Assembly: GCF_013359905.1 (NCBI RefSeq) | Contig: NZ_JABMCC010000096.1 | Location: 115,080 to 179,079 of the forward strand | From: Paenibacillus taichungensis | Lineage (GTDB): Bacteria; Bacillota; Bacilli; Paenibacillales; Paenibacillaceae | DNA: 64,000 nt | Reading direction: 5' to 3' | In this document: piece after piece, positions 43,216 through 51,488 of the stretch | How positions within the stretch are numbered: the first letter of the stretch is position 1 | Layout: every line of letters begins with the position of its first letter | Notes under the pieces: generated by a model | Database searches by the model: none | The model's input: the letters and a program-made list of their open reading frames with translations, nothing else | What the model was told of the DNA's origin: nothing | Position numbers and translations under genes: made by a program

Positions 43216-45495
43216 CTATAAATAAGCCATCTCGTTCAGTTCGTCTGGAGAGATGTTGTTTTTGCCCTGGGATGCAGGGCCTGTTTTACCCAACTGAATA
43301 TGTTCCTTATTCCACTGTTTCAGCAGAGCTTCCAAGGTTGGCATCTGATGGTTGCGAGCAATATCACGAATATTGGTCACACGGTACAAATTGCCTCGTT
43401 TGTTACGCAGGGACTGTACCCACATGCATTTCAGTGAGATGTCTTCGCTAAGCGAAAGTTGGATCTCATTGGCCAAATCATGATGCTCCATCTCCACCAG
43501 GACGAATTCATAGTTGAAATCCATCAATGTCACGATTCCATGATCTGCCGTTGGCAATTCGCGATTTAGCGCAATTCGTGCCAGCTTCCGGTTGGACATG
43601 AATTCACTCTGACCCCGACGTACAAAATTCAGGCGAATGTCTTCAAATGTACTGATATCCTTGTCCAGCTTCTGTGGCAGCGTAGGTTCGCGATCATAGA
43701 TGATGTGCAGCAGCTGGCGCTGCTCTTGTTCCGTGATATCCTTAACGGTAAAAGCATATTTCCAACGGTTTCCGATCGAAGCGACATGTGCCACCTTGCC
43801 TGTAAACTCGCTTGAATACCGGTCATTTACCAGTTTAATGCCAATATCCATATCACTTGGAATGTACTTCGGTGTATCCAGCATGACGGAAATACCGCCT
43901 TCCGAGAGATCGTGAGTGATGCAGGAGATGATCTCCCCTTCCGTTGTGAGCGTGCAATCCACGGCAGCCATTGAGCGCTCGTGATTGCGGAACACTTTGC
44001 GTCCAGCCAGGAAGAAGATCGACATCATGATGTTGTAGAGATTGATCAACAACCAATACAGCACAACGAGGAAACCAATTGTTCCTTGGCTAAATGTCCA
44101 GTGGATACAATTAACGATTCCGATAATGGATAGTACCGCCAGAATCAGATGAGGAATCATTTGTTTAATCTGATAGTTCCGATCATCATTTTGCGCACCG
44201 TCTTTGCGGGTAACGACGAATTTGTTCATCGTGATGCCCAGAGTTTCCAGAATGACGGCGGGCAGAAGGGAAGGGAACAGAATGGTCTCATATACATTGG
44301 TCCATTTGGTGGTCCGAATATTGCCGGATAACATTCGCAGGCAGGTGTTGGTCAACAGGTACATCGGCAACCAGAACACAAGAATCTCCAAAATGGTACA
44401 TTTCACAACCAGAACGCCGAACACGGCAAACAGTATGGGTGACATGATGTACAGCAGTCGTTTTAACCCGGAGTACCAGTAGGTAATGGAAGAAATGTAG
44501 TTCAGTTTTTGAGCAAAACTAAGTCCCTTTTTGAAGAGAAGGTTCATTTTTTTACCTGTCTGAATACAACCGCGCGCCCAGCGCTGACGCTGTTTGATCA
44601 AACTTTTCAGATCACCGGGAGCAAGTCCGGAGGCCAGTACTTTATTGGTAGCGAAGCAGCGATACCCTTTGCTTTGCATTTCAATACCAGTGGCGAAATC
44701 CTCTGTAATGGAACCGGTATAGAAACCGCCGACGTCTTCCAGTGCCTGTCTGGAGAGTACAGTATTTGTTCCGCCATAGATGACGGAATTGGATTTGTTG
44801 CGACCTACTTGTACGTCCCGATAGAAATAATCCTGTTCATTCGGTATCCGGTTCTCGGAGTACAGATTGTACTGGAACTGATCCGGATTATAGAAACTCT
44901 GTGGTGTTTGCACAAAACCAATTTTTTCTCCGGTCAGAAAATAGGGAACGCACGACGTCAGAAAATCATGTTTTGGAATCATATCTGCATCAAAGGTGAC
45001 GATTAGCGGGGAAGACGTATGCTTCATGGCATTGTTCAGGTTACCCGCCTTGGCATGTACATGCTCTGTTCGCGTAAGGTAGTTGATACCCAGGTGCGCA
45101 GCCAGGTCCCGCATCTCGGGACGGTTCGAGTCATCACACAGATGGATATGTACTTTGGAGCGATCAGGATAATCCATGTTCAGACAGCCATTAATCGTTT
45201 TGAACAGAAGTGAAGTGGGTTCATTATAAGTTGCGATAAATACATCCACATCCGGATATAAGGCTTCGTCAACAACGGGAAGTTCGGGATATTCGAGCCG
45301 GGTCATATTGTAAAAATGGACGGCGAGTTCGAACATCCCTATAAGTTCGACAATGAGGAGGGCAAGACCTGCGGTTACAGCGAGAGGGCCATGTCCAAAA
45401 GGAATGGTGAAAAATGTACGCCAAATGACGTAAATACAAGACATAATCACAGTAGCTGTGACAAGTATCTTGTTGCGTGTACTTAAGTAGTTCAA
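43216..45495 (-). CDS. Cellulose-synthase-like GT2 with PilZ domain
   Basis: A 759-residue membrane glycosyltransferase. Two helices come first, then a GT2 catalytic core with C-D-D-S-N (residues 120-122 for CDD), F-D-A-D near 168-171, T-E-D at 264-266 and Q-R-Q-R-W at 302-306, all BcsA-type. Five or so helices follow, then a PilZ domain with R-N-H-E-R at 503-507 and D-L-S-E-G-G at 529-534, the two c-di-GMP-binding motifs. The start is taken as TTG 45495, with GAAGAGGT upstream. Upstream frame to 45630 lacks a ribosome site. It makes a beta-glycan when c-di-GMP is bound; cellulose is likely but not proven. Confidence 0.88.
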   Translation of the reverse strand: MNYLSTRNKILVTATVIMSCIYVIWRTFFTIPFGHGPLAVTAGLALLIVELIGMFELAVHFYNMTRLEYPELPVVDEALYPDVDVFIATYNEPTSLLFKTINGCLNMDYPDRSKVHIHLCDDSNRPEMRDLAAHLGINYLTRTEHVHAKAGNLNNAMKHTSSPLIVTFDADMIPKHDFLTSCVPYFLTGEKIGFVQTPQSFYNPDQFQYNLYSENRIPNEQDYFYRDVQVGRNKSNSVIYGGTNTVLSRQALEDVGGFYTGSITEDFATGIEMQSKGYRCFATNKVLASGLAPGDLKSLIKQRQRWARGCIQTGKKMNLLFKKGLSFAQKLNYISSITYWYSGLKRLLYIMSPILFAVFGVLVVKCTILEILVFWLPMYLLTNTCLRMLSGNIRTTKWTNVYETILFPSLLPAVILETLGITMNKFVVTRKDGAQNDDRNYQIKQMIPHLILAVLSIIGIVNCIHWTFSQGTIGFLVVLYWLLINLYNIMMSIFFLAGRKVFRNHERSMAAVDCTLTTEGEIISCITHDLSEGGISVMLDTPKYIPSDMDIGIKLVNDRYSSEFTGKVAHVASIGNRWKYAFTVKDITEQEQRQLLHIIYDREPTLPQKLDKDISTFEDIRLNFVRRGQSEFMSNRKLARIALNRELPTADHGIVTLMDFNYEFVLVEMEHHDLANEIQLSLSEDISLKCMWVQSLRNKRGNLYRVTNIRDIARNHQMPTLEALLKQWNKEHIQLGKTGPASQGKNNISPDELNEMAYL

Positions 45496-45653
45496 GTGAA
45501 TACCTCTTCCTGATTTTTCTGAGTAGTGCCGCCTATCGAAATAAAAGAATGTGATCATTGTACTAAATGATTCTGAACAAATTCTGAAAAAAGAGATAGG
45601 ACCTCGAAAAATATAGAACCATAGGTTCAATTTTTGATGGTTAATTTTGTCGT

Positions 45654-45683
45654 ATCATAATAATTATTGTAGTTATTTGTCGA
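45654..45683 (-). promoter_or_regulatory. Candidate promoter of the polysaccharide operon
   Basis: On the reverse strand TCGACA and TATGAT are 18 bases apart, about 160 bases before the GT2 start. Confidence 0.35.
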
Positions 45684-45753
45684 AAATTGCGCAATATGTT
45701 TATTTGTTTTTTTCGCATAAATGAAAGTAGAGGCTGGATGTTTGAAAACACAA

Positions 45754-45825
45754 AAATGACGAGCTCAATGTGCAATGTCATTAAGTTAAGTAACTTAATG
45801 ATATTGCCCCAAGGACTCGTCATTT
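45754..45825. repeat. Large nested inverted repeat
   Basis: Outer arms AAATGACGAG and CTCGTCATTT (perfect) enclose an inner 17-bp stem GCAATGTCATTAAGTTA / TAACTTAATGATATTGC with a two-base loop and one mismatch. The whole is 72 bases. It could be a mobile-element remnant, a MITE-like unit or a shared terminator for neighbouring genes. Confidence 0.65.
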
Positions 45826-45879
45826 CTGTTTCTGTCTTCTGCCATTGTGATCAGCAAAAGGCATATATTCATTTCAAAT

Positions 45880-46284
45880 TTAGTCGGAGATGTTGCGCGT
45901 ATAATACTCAATAATATCCTTGCGACGGATAATACCGAGGAAGACACGGTCCACATCCACCACAGGCACAAAGTTTTGATCTGCTGCCAGCGTCAGCATA
46001 TCTTCCATTTCTGCCTTAATAAAGACACATTCATTATATACACGGTTGTCGATCTCATGCACCTGGACCTGATCCATCGTCTCAAATGTCAGTCCAGGAG
46101 TGCTCCGCATTTTCCATAACAAATCGCCTTCGGACAGGGTGGCAACATATTTTCCATCCTGGTCAATCACGGGAATGGCGGTATAATGCTGCAATTCAAG
46201 CTGCTCGATCGCATCTTTCATGGAAGCGGAAGACTTGATATAGGCCACTTCGGCTTTGGGGAGTAAAAAATAGCTGATTTCCAT
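45880..46284 (-). CDS. CBS-domain pair protein
   Basis: A 134-residue protein made of two CBS motifs: H-Y-T-A-I-P-V-I-D near residue 33 and N-F-V-P-V-V-D near residue 105, joined by a linker. Stand-alone CBS pairs bind adenine nucleotides, and one such protein in B. subtilis (DarB/YkuL) binds c-di-AMP. AAGGAG lies 7 bases before ATG 46284. It lies divergent from the PBP gene and upstream of the polysaccharide operon, but a link is not shown. Confidence 0.82.
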   Translation of the reverse strand: MEISYFLLPKAEVAYIKSSASMKDAIEQLELQHYTAIPVIDQDGKYVATLSEGDLLWKMRSTPGLTFETMDQVQVHEIDNRVYNECVFIKAEMEDMLTLAADQNFVPVVDVDRVFLGIIRRKDIIEYYTRNISD

Positions 46285-46428
46285 CATCGGGCTCCTTTAC
46301 TGTAATCTCACTCTCCTTATTTAAACATATTATGTGAGCTTTCGGCTATTTTTAATGATAAATTCGTCAGATTTGTTCCATTGTTTAATTGAGGCTGGAA
46401 ATCTATAGTGTATATTAGAGGTGATATG

Positions 46429-48513
46429 ATGAAATCGAAACGTAAAATTATTTATGGACTGCTTCCCATCTTATTTGCCGGTGGAATCGGAATGTACTTA
46501 TACATGCAGAATAGCAAAACAGAGGAAGTAAAGCCTGAGGTAACCGCTAATCAGTACATAGAGCATTTGCAAAAGAAAGAATTTGATCAACTGTATACCT
46601 TGATGACACCTGTTTCATTGAAAGAGTCCGGTATGAACCGTGAGCAATTTGTGGAAAAATACAACGCAATCTATTCGGGTATGGAGGTTTCTGCGATTAA
46701 AGCAGAATTGAAACCGAAAGTAATCGAAGAGACAACGGATGGCAAGGGTAATGAAAATAAAAACGAAAACCCGGATGCCTATGAAGTGGACTACAGTCTG
46801 CAGTTAACGACTTTCCTGGGGGAAGTGGATGAGACACATACACTGAAACTGGTGCGTGAAGAGCTTGAGGAGGGTGGCAAAGTCTGGCGGATCAACTGGA
46901 AGCCATCCCTGATTCTGACTGACATGGTCAAGGGAAGCAAAGTTCGGGTGAGAACCCTCTTCCCGGAACGTGGAGACATTGTTGATCGTGAAGGGCTGCC
47001 CCTCGCAACAAAAGGAAATATATATGAATGGGGTATTATACCTGAGAAGTTGGGAGAAAATCCAGAGGCGATGATCGCCCGGATCGCGGAGCATTACAAA
47101 GTTACAGAAGCTATGATTAACACCGCGCTTGCACAGAAATGGGTGAAGCCAGAATATTTTGTCCCGATTGCTTCAACAGAAGACTCCCGGGTGCCTACAG
47201 CACTAGCTGGTGTGCAAGTTCAATCCAAGGAAATACGATATTATCCTCTTGGTGAGGCTGCTGCTCATCTAATCGGTTATGTGCGCAAGGCCACCAAGGA
47301 AGATTTGGAGAAAGATACGGAAGGCTATTATCGTGCGGAAGATTGGATTGGCAAAGCCGGACTGGAGCAATCACTGGAGAAACAGCTTCGCGGCGAACGA
47401 GGTGGCCTGATCGAGATCACCGATGAATCTGGAAACACTCGCTCTGAGCTTATTCGCAAGGATGCAGTGGATGGAGAGAATATTCAACTGACGATAAGCT
47501 CTGAGCAACAGCGCAAGTTGTATAAGACATTATCGAGTGGCGGTGACGCCGGAGCAATGGTGCTGATGAACCCAACGGATGGTAATTTGCTGGCACTGGC
47601 AAGTGCGCCCGCCTATAATCCGAACAAGATGGTTACAGGACTGACGCAGGCAGAGTGGGATGCCTATTCAGCAGATGAGAAGCTACCTTTTATCAATAGG
47701 TTTACGAATCGTTATGCACCAGGTTCAACCTTTAAAGCCATTACGGCAGCAGCAGGTCTGATGGAGAAGGTTACCACAGCCGACAAATCGCATGATATCT
47801 CTGGTCTGCAATGGCGCAAGGATGAGAGCTGGGGCGGTTACTATGTGAAACGTGTGAAAAGTGTATCCCCGGTGAACATGGTTGATGCGCTGGTCTACTC
47901 GGACAATATTTATTTTGCGAAGGAAGCCGTAGAGATGGGCAGCACCAAGTTCATAGATGGCATCCAGAAGTTCGGTTTTGGAGACAACTTTGGACTGGAT
48001 GAACTGTATCTGAAACCAAGTCAGTATGCAAACGAGGCTCATCTCGATCTATCATCCGAGGTGCTGCTCGCTGACACGTCCTATGGACAGGGAGAAATGT
48101 TGATGTCGCCGATCCATCTGGCGTCCTCCTTCACCCCTTTTATTAATGAAGGAAAAATGGTGAAGCCTGTACTGATAGAGGAAAAGGAAACAGTCGAACC
48201 GGAAGTTGTGATTACGCCTGAAGTGGCAAATACGGTGAAGGATGCATTGAGCGAGGTTGTGACCCGATCGGGAGGAACGGCTCATTCCTTGAACTCACTC
48301 CCTGAAGGACTGGCGGCCAAGACAGGGACTGCCGAGCTGAAGGCCAAGAAGGGTGAAAAAGGACAGGAGAACGGATTTGTCGTGGTGTTCGATACCGAAT
48401 CACCATCCTTCCTTATAGCCGCAGTCATTGAGCAAGTGAACGGTAGAGGCGGCAGTCATTATGTTTTGGATAAATTAAAGCCTTTCCTGGAGAAAAAGGG
48501 AGTAATACAGTAA
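46429..48513 (+). CDS. MecA-like class B penicillin-binding protein
   Basis: A 694-residue transpeptidase. Membrane anchor at residues 6-25, then a MecA-type NTF2-like domain at about 38-165, then a dimerisation domain containing R-G-D-I-V-D-R-E-G near residue 182, then the transpeptidase. Active-site motifs: S-T-F-K near residue 433, S-D-N near 490, K-T-G near 629. It crosslinks peptidoglycan. The layout matches PBP3/PBP2a-type enzymes, some of which have low beta-lactam affinity, but that cannot be judged here. ATG 46429 lies 5 bases after GAGGTG. Confidence 0.9.
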   Translation: MKSKRKIIYGLLPILFAGGIGMYLYMQNSKTEEVKPEVTANQYIEHLQKKEFDQLYTLMTPVSLKESGMNREQFVEKYNAIYSGMEVSAIKAELKPKVIEETTDGKGNENKNENPDAYEVDYSLQLTTFLGEVDETHTLKLVREELEEGGKVWRINWKPSLILTDMVKGSKVRVRTLFPERGDIVDREGLPLATKGNIYEWGIIPEKLGENPEAMIARIAEHYKVTEAMINTALAQKWVKPEYFVPIASTEDSRVPTALAGVQVQSKEIRYYPLGEAAAHLIGYVRKATKEDLEKDTEGYYRAEDWIGKAGLEQSLEKQLRGERGGLIEITDESGNTRSELIRKDAVDGENIQLTISSEQQRKLYKTLSSGGDAGAMVLMNPTDGNLLALASAPAYNPNKMVTGLTQAEWDAYSADEKLPFINRFTNRYAPGSTFKAITAAAGLMEKVTTADKSHDISGLQWRKDESWGGYYVKRVKSVSPVNMVDALVYSDNIYFAKEAVEMGSTKFIDGIQKFGFGDNFGLDELYLKPSQYANEAHLDLSSEVLLADTSYGQGEMLMSPIHLASSFTPFINEGKMVKPVLIEEKETVEPEVVITPEVANTVKDALSEVVTRSGGTAHSLNSLPEGLAAKTGTAELKAKKGEKGQENGFVVVFDTESPSFLIAAVIEQVNGRGGSHYVLDKLKPFLEKKGVIQ

Positions 48514-48551
48514 TTGGATTGCGATTTACGATGTATCTTTAGTATTTGAAG

Positions 48552-48598
48552 AGCCCATCCACCATTCATGTTACTAAAATGGCGGATGGGCTTTATTT
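48552..48598 (+). terminator. Terminator of the PBP gene
   Basis: AGCCCATCC and GGATGGGCT with inner CCATT/AATGG (one bulge) form a long stem, followed by TTATTTTG. Confidence 0.8.
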
Positions 48599-48617
48599 TG
48601 CCTTTATGTTATAAGAT

Positions 48618-49373
48618 TTATTTCTGAGCAGTCAGCATAAAACGTGCCGAGTTCGTTCGAATCCCTTTATCGCAGCGATTTTGCTCAACAAACTGTTGGA
48701 AACGCTTGAAGTCAGATTCCTTCTCTCCAAAACCAGGAATGATCGGTGCGTGGGTCAACAGGAAAAGCAGATCATCAGGCGTGGCGTAATATTCTGTTGC
48801 ATTATATTCGTGTGTCTCAATGTCACGAAAACCCGCTTCGCGAAGCTCACGTTTGCATCGTTCCATTAATGTGCCAGGCTGAACATCTGAGGCTTGACCA
48901 CGGCCAAAGGCATTTTTTACATTATACTTATCATGTTCACTGACTTGTTGGGTAAGGAATACACCGCCATCGTCCAATACCCTGAATACCTCTGTAGCGC
49001 AGAAGTTGCAGTGTCTGGAGGACACTACATTGAAGAATTGATCTGGAAATGTCAGTTGCTCTGCATTCATATGCACAAAACGGACATTCGAATGGGAACC
49101 AGATGCCTTGAGATTACGCTGGGCAGTCTCAATCATTCCCCGGGAAAGGTCGATTCCAACCAATAATAGTGCGGCATCCGCGATGGACAGAACTGCTTCT
49201 CCACCACCTGTACCAATATCAAGCAATAGATCAGATGGTTCGGTGCAGCGTATAACTTCCTCGTAGAAATTCCATTTGATTCCCTCTGAAGTCACTTTCA
49301 GGGAGCTGAAGTCCCAGCCATTCAATCGCCCAATACGTTCGTAAAAAGTAGTATAGTCCATCTTTTTCTTCAT
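48618..49373 (-). CDS. SAM-dependent class I methyltransferase
   Basis: A 251-residue Rossmann-type methyltransferase. Motif I is L-L-D-I-G-T-G-G-G-E near residue 47, an acidic D in L-L-V-G-I-D follows at strand 2, and a N-V-V-S-S-R-H post-I motif near residue 115. The Cys residues at about 117-122 (N-F-C-A) are unusual. ATG 49373 has GGAGGA upstream. Target (small molecule, rRNA or protein) unknown. Confidence 0.85.
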   Translation of the reverse strand: MKKKMDYTTFYERIGRLNGWDFSSLKVTSEGIKWNFYEEVIRCTEPSDLLLDIGTGGGEAVLSIADAALLLVGIDLSRGMIETAQRNLKASGSHSNVRFVHMNAEQLTFPDQFFNVVSSRHCNFCATEVFRVLDDGGVFLTQQVSEHDKYNVKNAFGRGQASDVQPGTLMERCKRELREAGFRDIETHEYNATEYYATPDDLLFLLTHAPIIPGFGEKESDFKRFQQFVEQNRCDKGIRTNSARFMLTAQK

Positions 49374-49579
49374 TATATGATTCCTCCAATGTGAGTTCTT
49401 GATTCTAGACAGATGTTGTGCCAAATCGTTACGATTAGATGCCGAACAGGCTCAAAAGGGCAGACGTATCCCATGTTAGCTGGTACGCGTTTTGACCCAG
49501 CCCGACGACTAATTACTTCGAACGATTCGGAATAACATCCGTTTCACCTCACAGTCTGGAATATCGTTATTATATTGAA

Positions 49580-49608
49580 TTGACAGCGTATACGCGAGAT
49601 GTTATTTT
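49580..49608 (+). promoter_or_regulatory. Promoter of the VOC gene
   Basis: TTGACA and TATTTT are 17 bases apart, 36 bases before the ATG. The spacer starts with GCGTATACGC, a small palindrome that could bind a repressor. Confidence 0.65.
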
Positions 49609-49643
49609 GAGGTGAAATCCATTCTATTAGATTGAGGTGATCG

Positions 49644-50066
49644 ATGGTGGCTGTTCGCGCTAAGCAGATATTTGTTAATTTGCCCGTTAAGGATTTGAAG
49701 AGGTCCGTTGATTTTTTTACCAAAGTAGGGTTTGAGTTCAATGCGAACTTTACAGACGAATCTGCAACCTGCATGATCATTGGAGACAACATCTATGCGA
49801 TGCTGCTGGTGGAGGATCGTTTTCAATCGTTTATTTCGAAAAAAATATCCAATGCAGCGGACACGGCAGAAGTCATCGTAGCCTTGTCGGTGGAGAGTCG
49901 TGAACAGGTCGATCTGATTGTACAAGCTGCCCTGGATGCTGGCGGCAAACCGTATAACGATCCTCAAGATCATGGGTTTATGTATGGGTGGAGTTTTCAG
50001 GACCCGGATGATCATCTGTGGGAAGTTTCCTATATGGATCTAAGCAGCTTTCCTACGCAAGAATAG
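49644..50066 (+). CDS. VOC-fold (glyoxalase/bleomycin-resistance-like) protein
   Basis: A 140-residue VOC protein with L-P-V-K-D-L-K-R-S-V-D-F-F near residue 14 and the C-terminal D-P-D-D-H-L-W-E-V-S-Y that carries the metal-binding Glu. A central G-K-P-Y-N-D-P-Q-D-H near residue 100 fits the family. GAGGTGATC precedes the ATG. Members are metal-dependent lyases, dioxygenases or antibiotic-binding proteins; the sequence does not choose. Confidence 0.85.
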   Translation: MVAVRAKQIFVNLPVKDLKRSVDFFTKVGFEFNANFTDESATCMIIGDNIYAMLLVEDRFQSFISKKISNAADTAEVIVALSVESREQVDLIVQAALDAGGKPYNDPQDHGFMYGWSFQDPDDHLWEVSYMDLSSFPTQE

Positions 50067-50081
50067 AATACATTAGTTAAT

Positions 50082-50115
50082 CAGTGCCTTCCTATGAACA
50101 GGGAGGTACTTTTTG
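50082..50115 (+). terminator. Rho-independent terminator
   Basis: AGTGCCTTCCT and AGGGAGGTACT pair with one mismatch, followed by TTTTT. Confidence 0.7.
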
Positions 50116-50229
50116 CGTTCATATATCCCAATAACATATGGTGTAATTTACCTTTTTACTATATGATAAGTGTCGATTCATGTAAAAATAGCATAGTATA
50201 CATACGTTCTTTTTGATGGAGGGATCAGG

Positions 50230-51474
50230 GTGTATTGTCACGTATGTGGGACCAAAAGCAATCCAGGGGACAGCACGTGTAGAAAGTGTAGAACGAAATT
50301 AAAAGATTCAAGCTCTACCGATGAACAGATTTGGGCAGAAACAGCAGTTGGTCTGGAAAGTGGAACAGGAAAAGCACTAGATCAGTTATCCAGACAGCAG
50401 CAGTCTGCACCGAAGCAGAGCAATACGGCACAAGGCCGAGCATTTAGCTGGATTATTCCACTGCTTCTGGCAGCGGTGATGGGGGCCTTGTTGACTTATT
50501 ATTACAAGCAGGAGATGGGGATCAATGCGGAGGTAAAATCACTGCATCAACAGGCGGAGCAGGCAGCCTTAGATGGTAAATATCAAGAGGCGCTTCAACT
50601 TCTGGATTCGGCTCTTGCGAAACGGCCCAATGTTGATGGACTTGTGGAGGATCGCCAAATTACAGCCAAAGCCTTCAATCTGATGAATCAGCTGAACGAA
50701 GCTGCGACAAGTTTGAAAACGGGAAAACTTGCTGCCGGTGACAAGACACTTCAGGCTGTAGCAAAAGTGTTGAAAGAGCGAGAAGAACCGGTTTTTGCCA
50801 AGGTGCGTACGACTCTAAACAACAACAAGGTGACACTGGCTGTCCTGAAGGTGAAGAAAGAAATCGATAGTTTGACAACCGTACAGGCACTTGCTGAGAA
50901 ATTGGACACTGTATCAAAATTGAAAGGCAAGGAAGCAGAGGCGGTTCAGAAACAAATCATCGACAAGCTGGCTGGACTTAGCTATAAGCAAGCTGAACAG
51001 CAAGTGAAGAAAAAGGATTTTGCGGCTGCATTGCAAACCGTTGATCAGGGACTGTCCTACGCGCCCGAGGATGACAAACTGACAGCATATCGCGAAAGGG
51101 TGCTGAGCGAGAAGAAGGCTTTTGAAAAAGCAGAAGCTGAACGAATTCAACTTGCTGAGCAACAGGCAGCAGAAGAAGACCTGAAAAACCGCACAGCAGC
51201 GGTGAGCATTGTAGACGTAGAAGCGACGCTTGATATGTATGGCGACCTGTATATTAGCGGCTCAATCATGAATAATGCCACTCGGCCTATCTCTTCCGTG
51301 ACGGTTATGTTGGACATCTACAGCTCAGACGGGGCATATCTCGGTCAAACCTATGCGGATGTGTACCCGAGCTGGCTGGATGTAGGGGATCAGGGATTTT
51401 TTGAAACGTATTATTACGGTGTGTACGAGGAAGCTGAAGTTTCTGTAGTGAACGCAACGTGGTATCTGGAATAG
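50230..51474 (+). CDS. Zinc-ribbon membrane protein with FxLYD-like C-terminus
   Basis: A 414-residue protein. It starts at GTG 50230 (GGAGGGA upstream) with a zinc ribbon C-H-V-C (residues 3-6) and C-R-K-C (residues 17-20). A membrane helix lies at about 76-94. A long helical, Ala/Gln/Lys/Glu-rich region with TPR-like pieces covers 100-315, and a beta-rich domain at about 320-414 holds L-Y-I-S-G-S-I and Y-Y-G-V-Y, resembling FxLYD domains. The N-terminus is cytoplasmic and the C-terminus extracellular. The next gene, an HtrA-like protease, starts 15 bases on. Confidence 0.75.
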   Translation: MYCHVCGTKSNPGDSTCRKCRTKLKDSSSTDEQIWAETAVGLESGTGKALDQLSRQQQSAPKQSNTAQGRAFSWIIPLLLAAVMGALLTYYYKQEMGINAEVKSLHQQAEQAALDGKYQEALQLLDSALAKRPNVDGLVEDRQITAKAFNLMNQLNEAATSLKTGKLAAGDKTLQAVAKVLKEREEPVFAKVRTTLNNNKVTLAVLKVKKEIDSLTTVQALAEKLDTVSKLKGKEAEAVQKQIIDKLAGLSYKQAEQQVKKKDFAAALQTVDQGLSYAPEDDKLTAYRERVLSEKKAFEKAEAERIQLAEQQAAEEDLKNRTAAVSIVDVEATLDMYGDLYISGSIMNNATRPISSVTVMLDIYSSDGAYLGQTYADVYPSWLDVGDQGFFETYYYGVYEEAEVSVVNATWYLE

Positions 51475-51488
51475 GAGGACAGGTTGGA

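Larger units (their letters stand above)
45496..45879. other. Intergenic region before the polysaccharide operon
   Basis: 384 bases between the operon and the CBS gene. It holds a candidate promoter and the large nested hairpin listed separately. No gene seen. The short inverted repeat GAACCTATGGTTC at 45616-45628 (read on the reverse strand) is a further possible operator. Confidence 0.4.

Noticed and set aside
43131..43451. Plus-strand frame between the GT2 and its partner gene
   Set aside because: It lies antisense to two clear genes and has no promoter or ribosome site.
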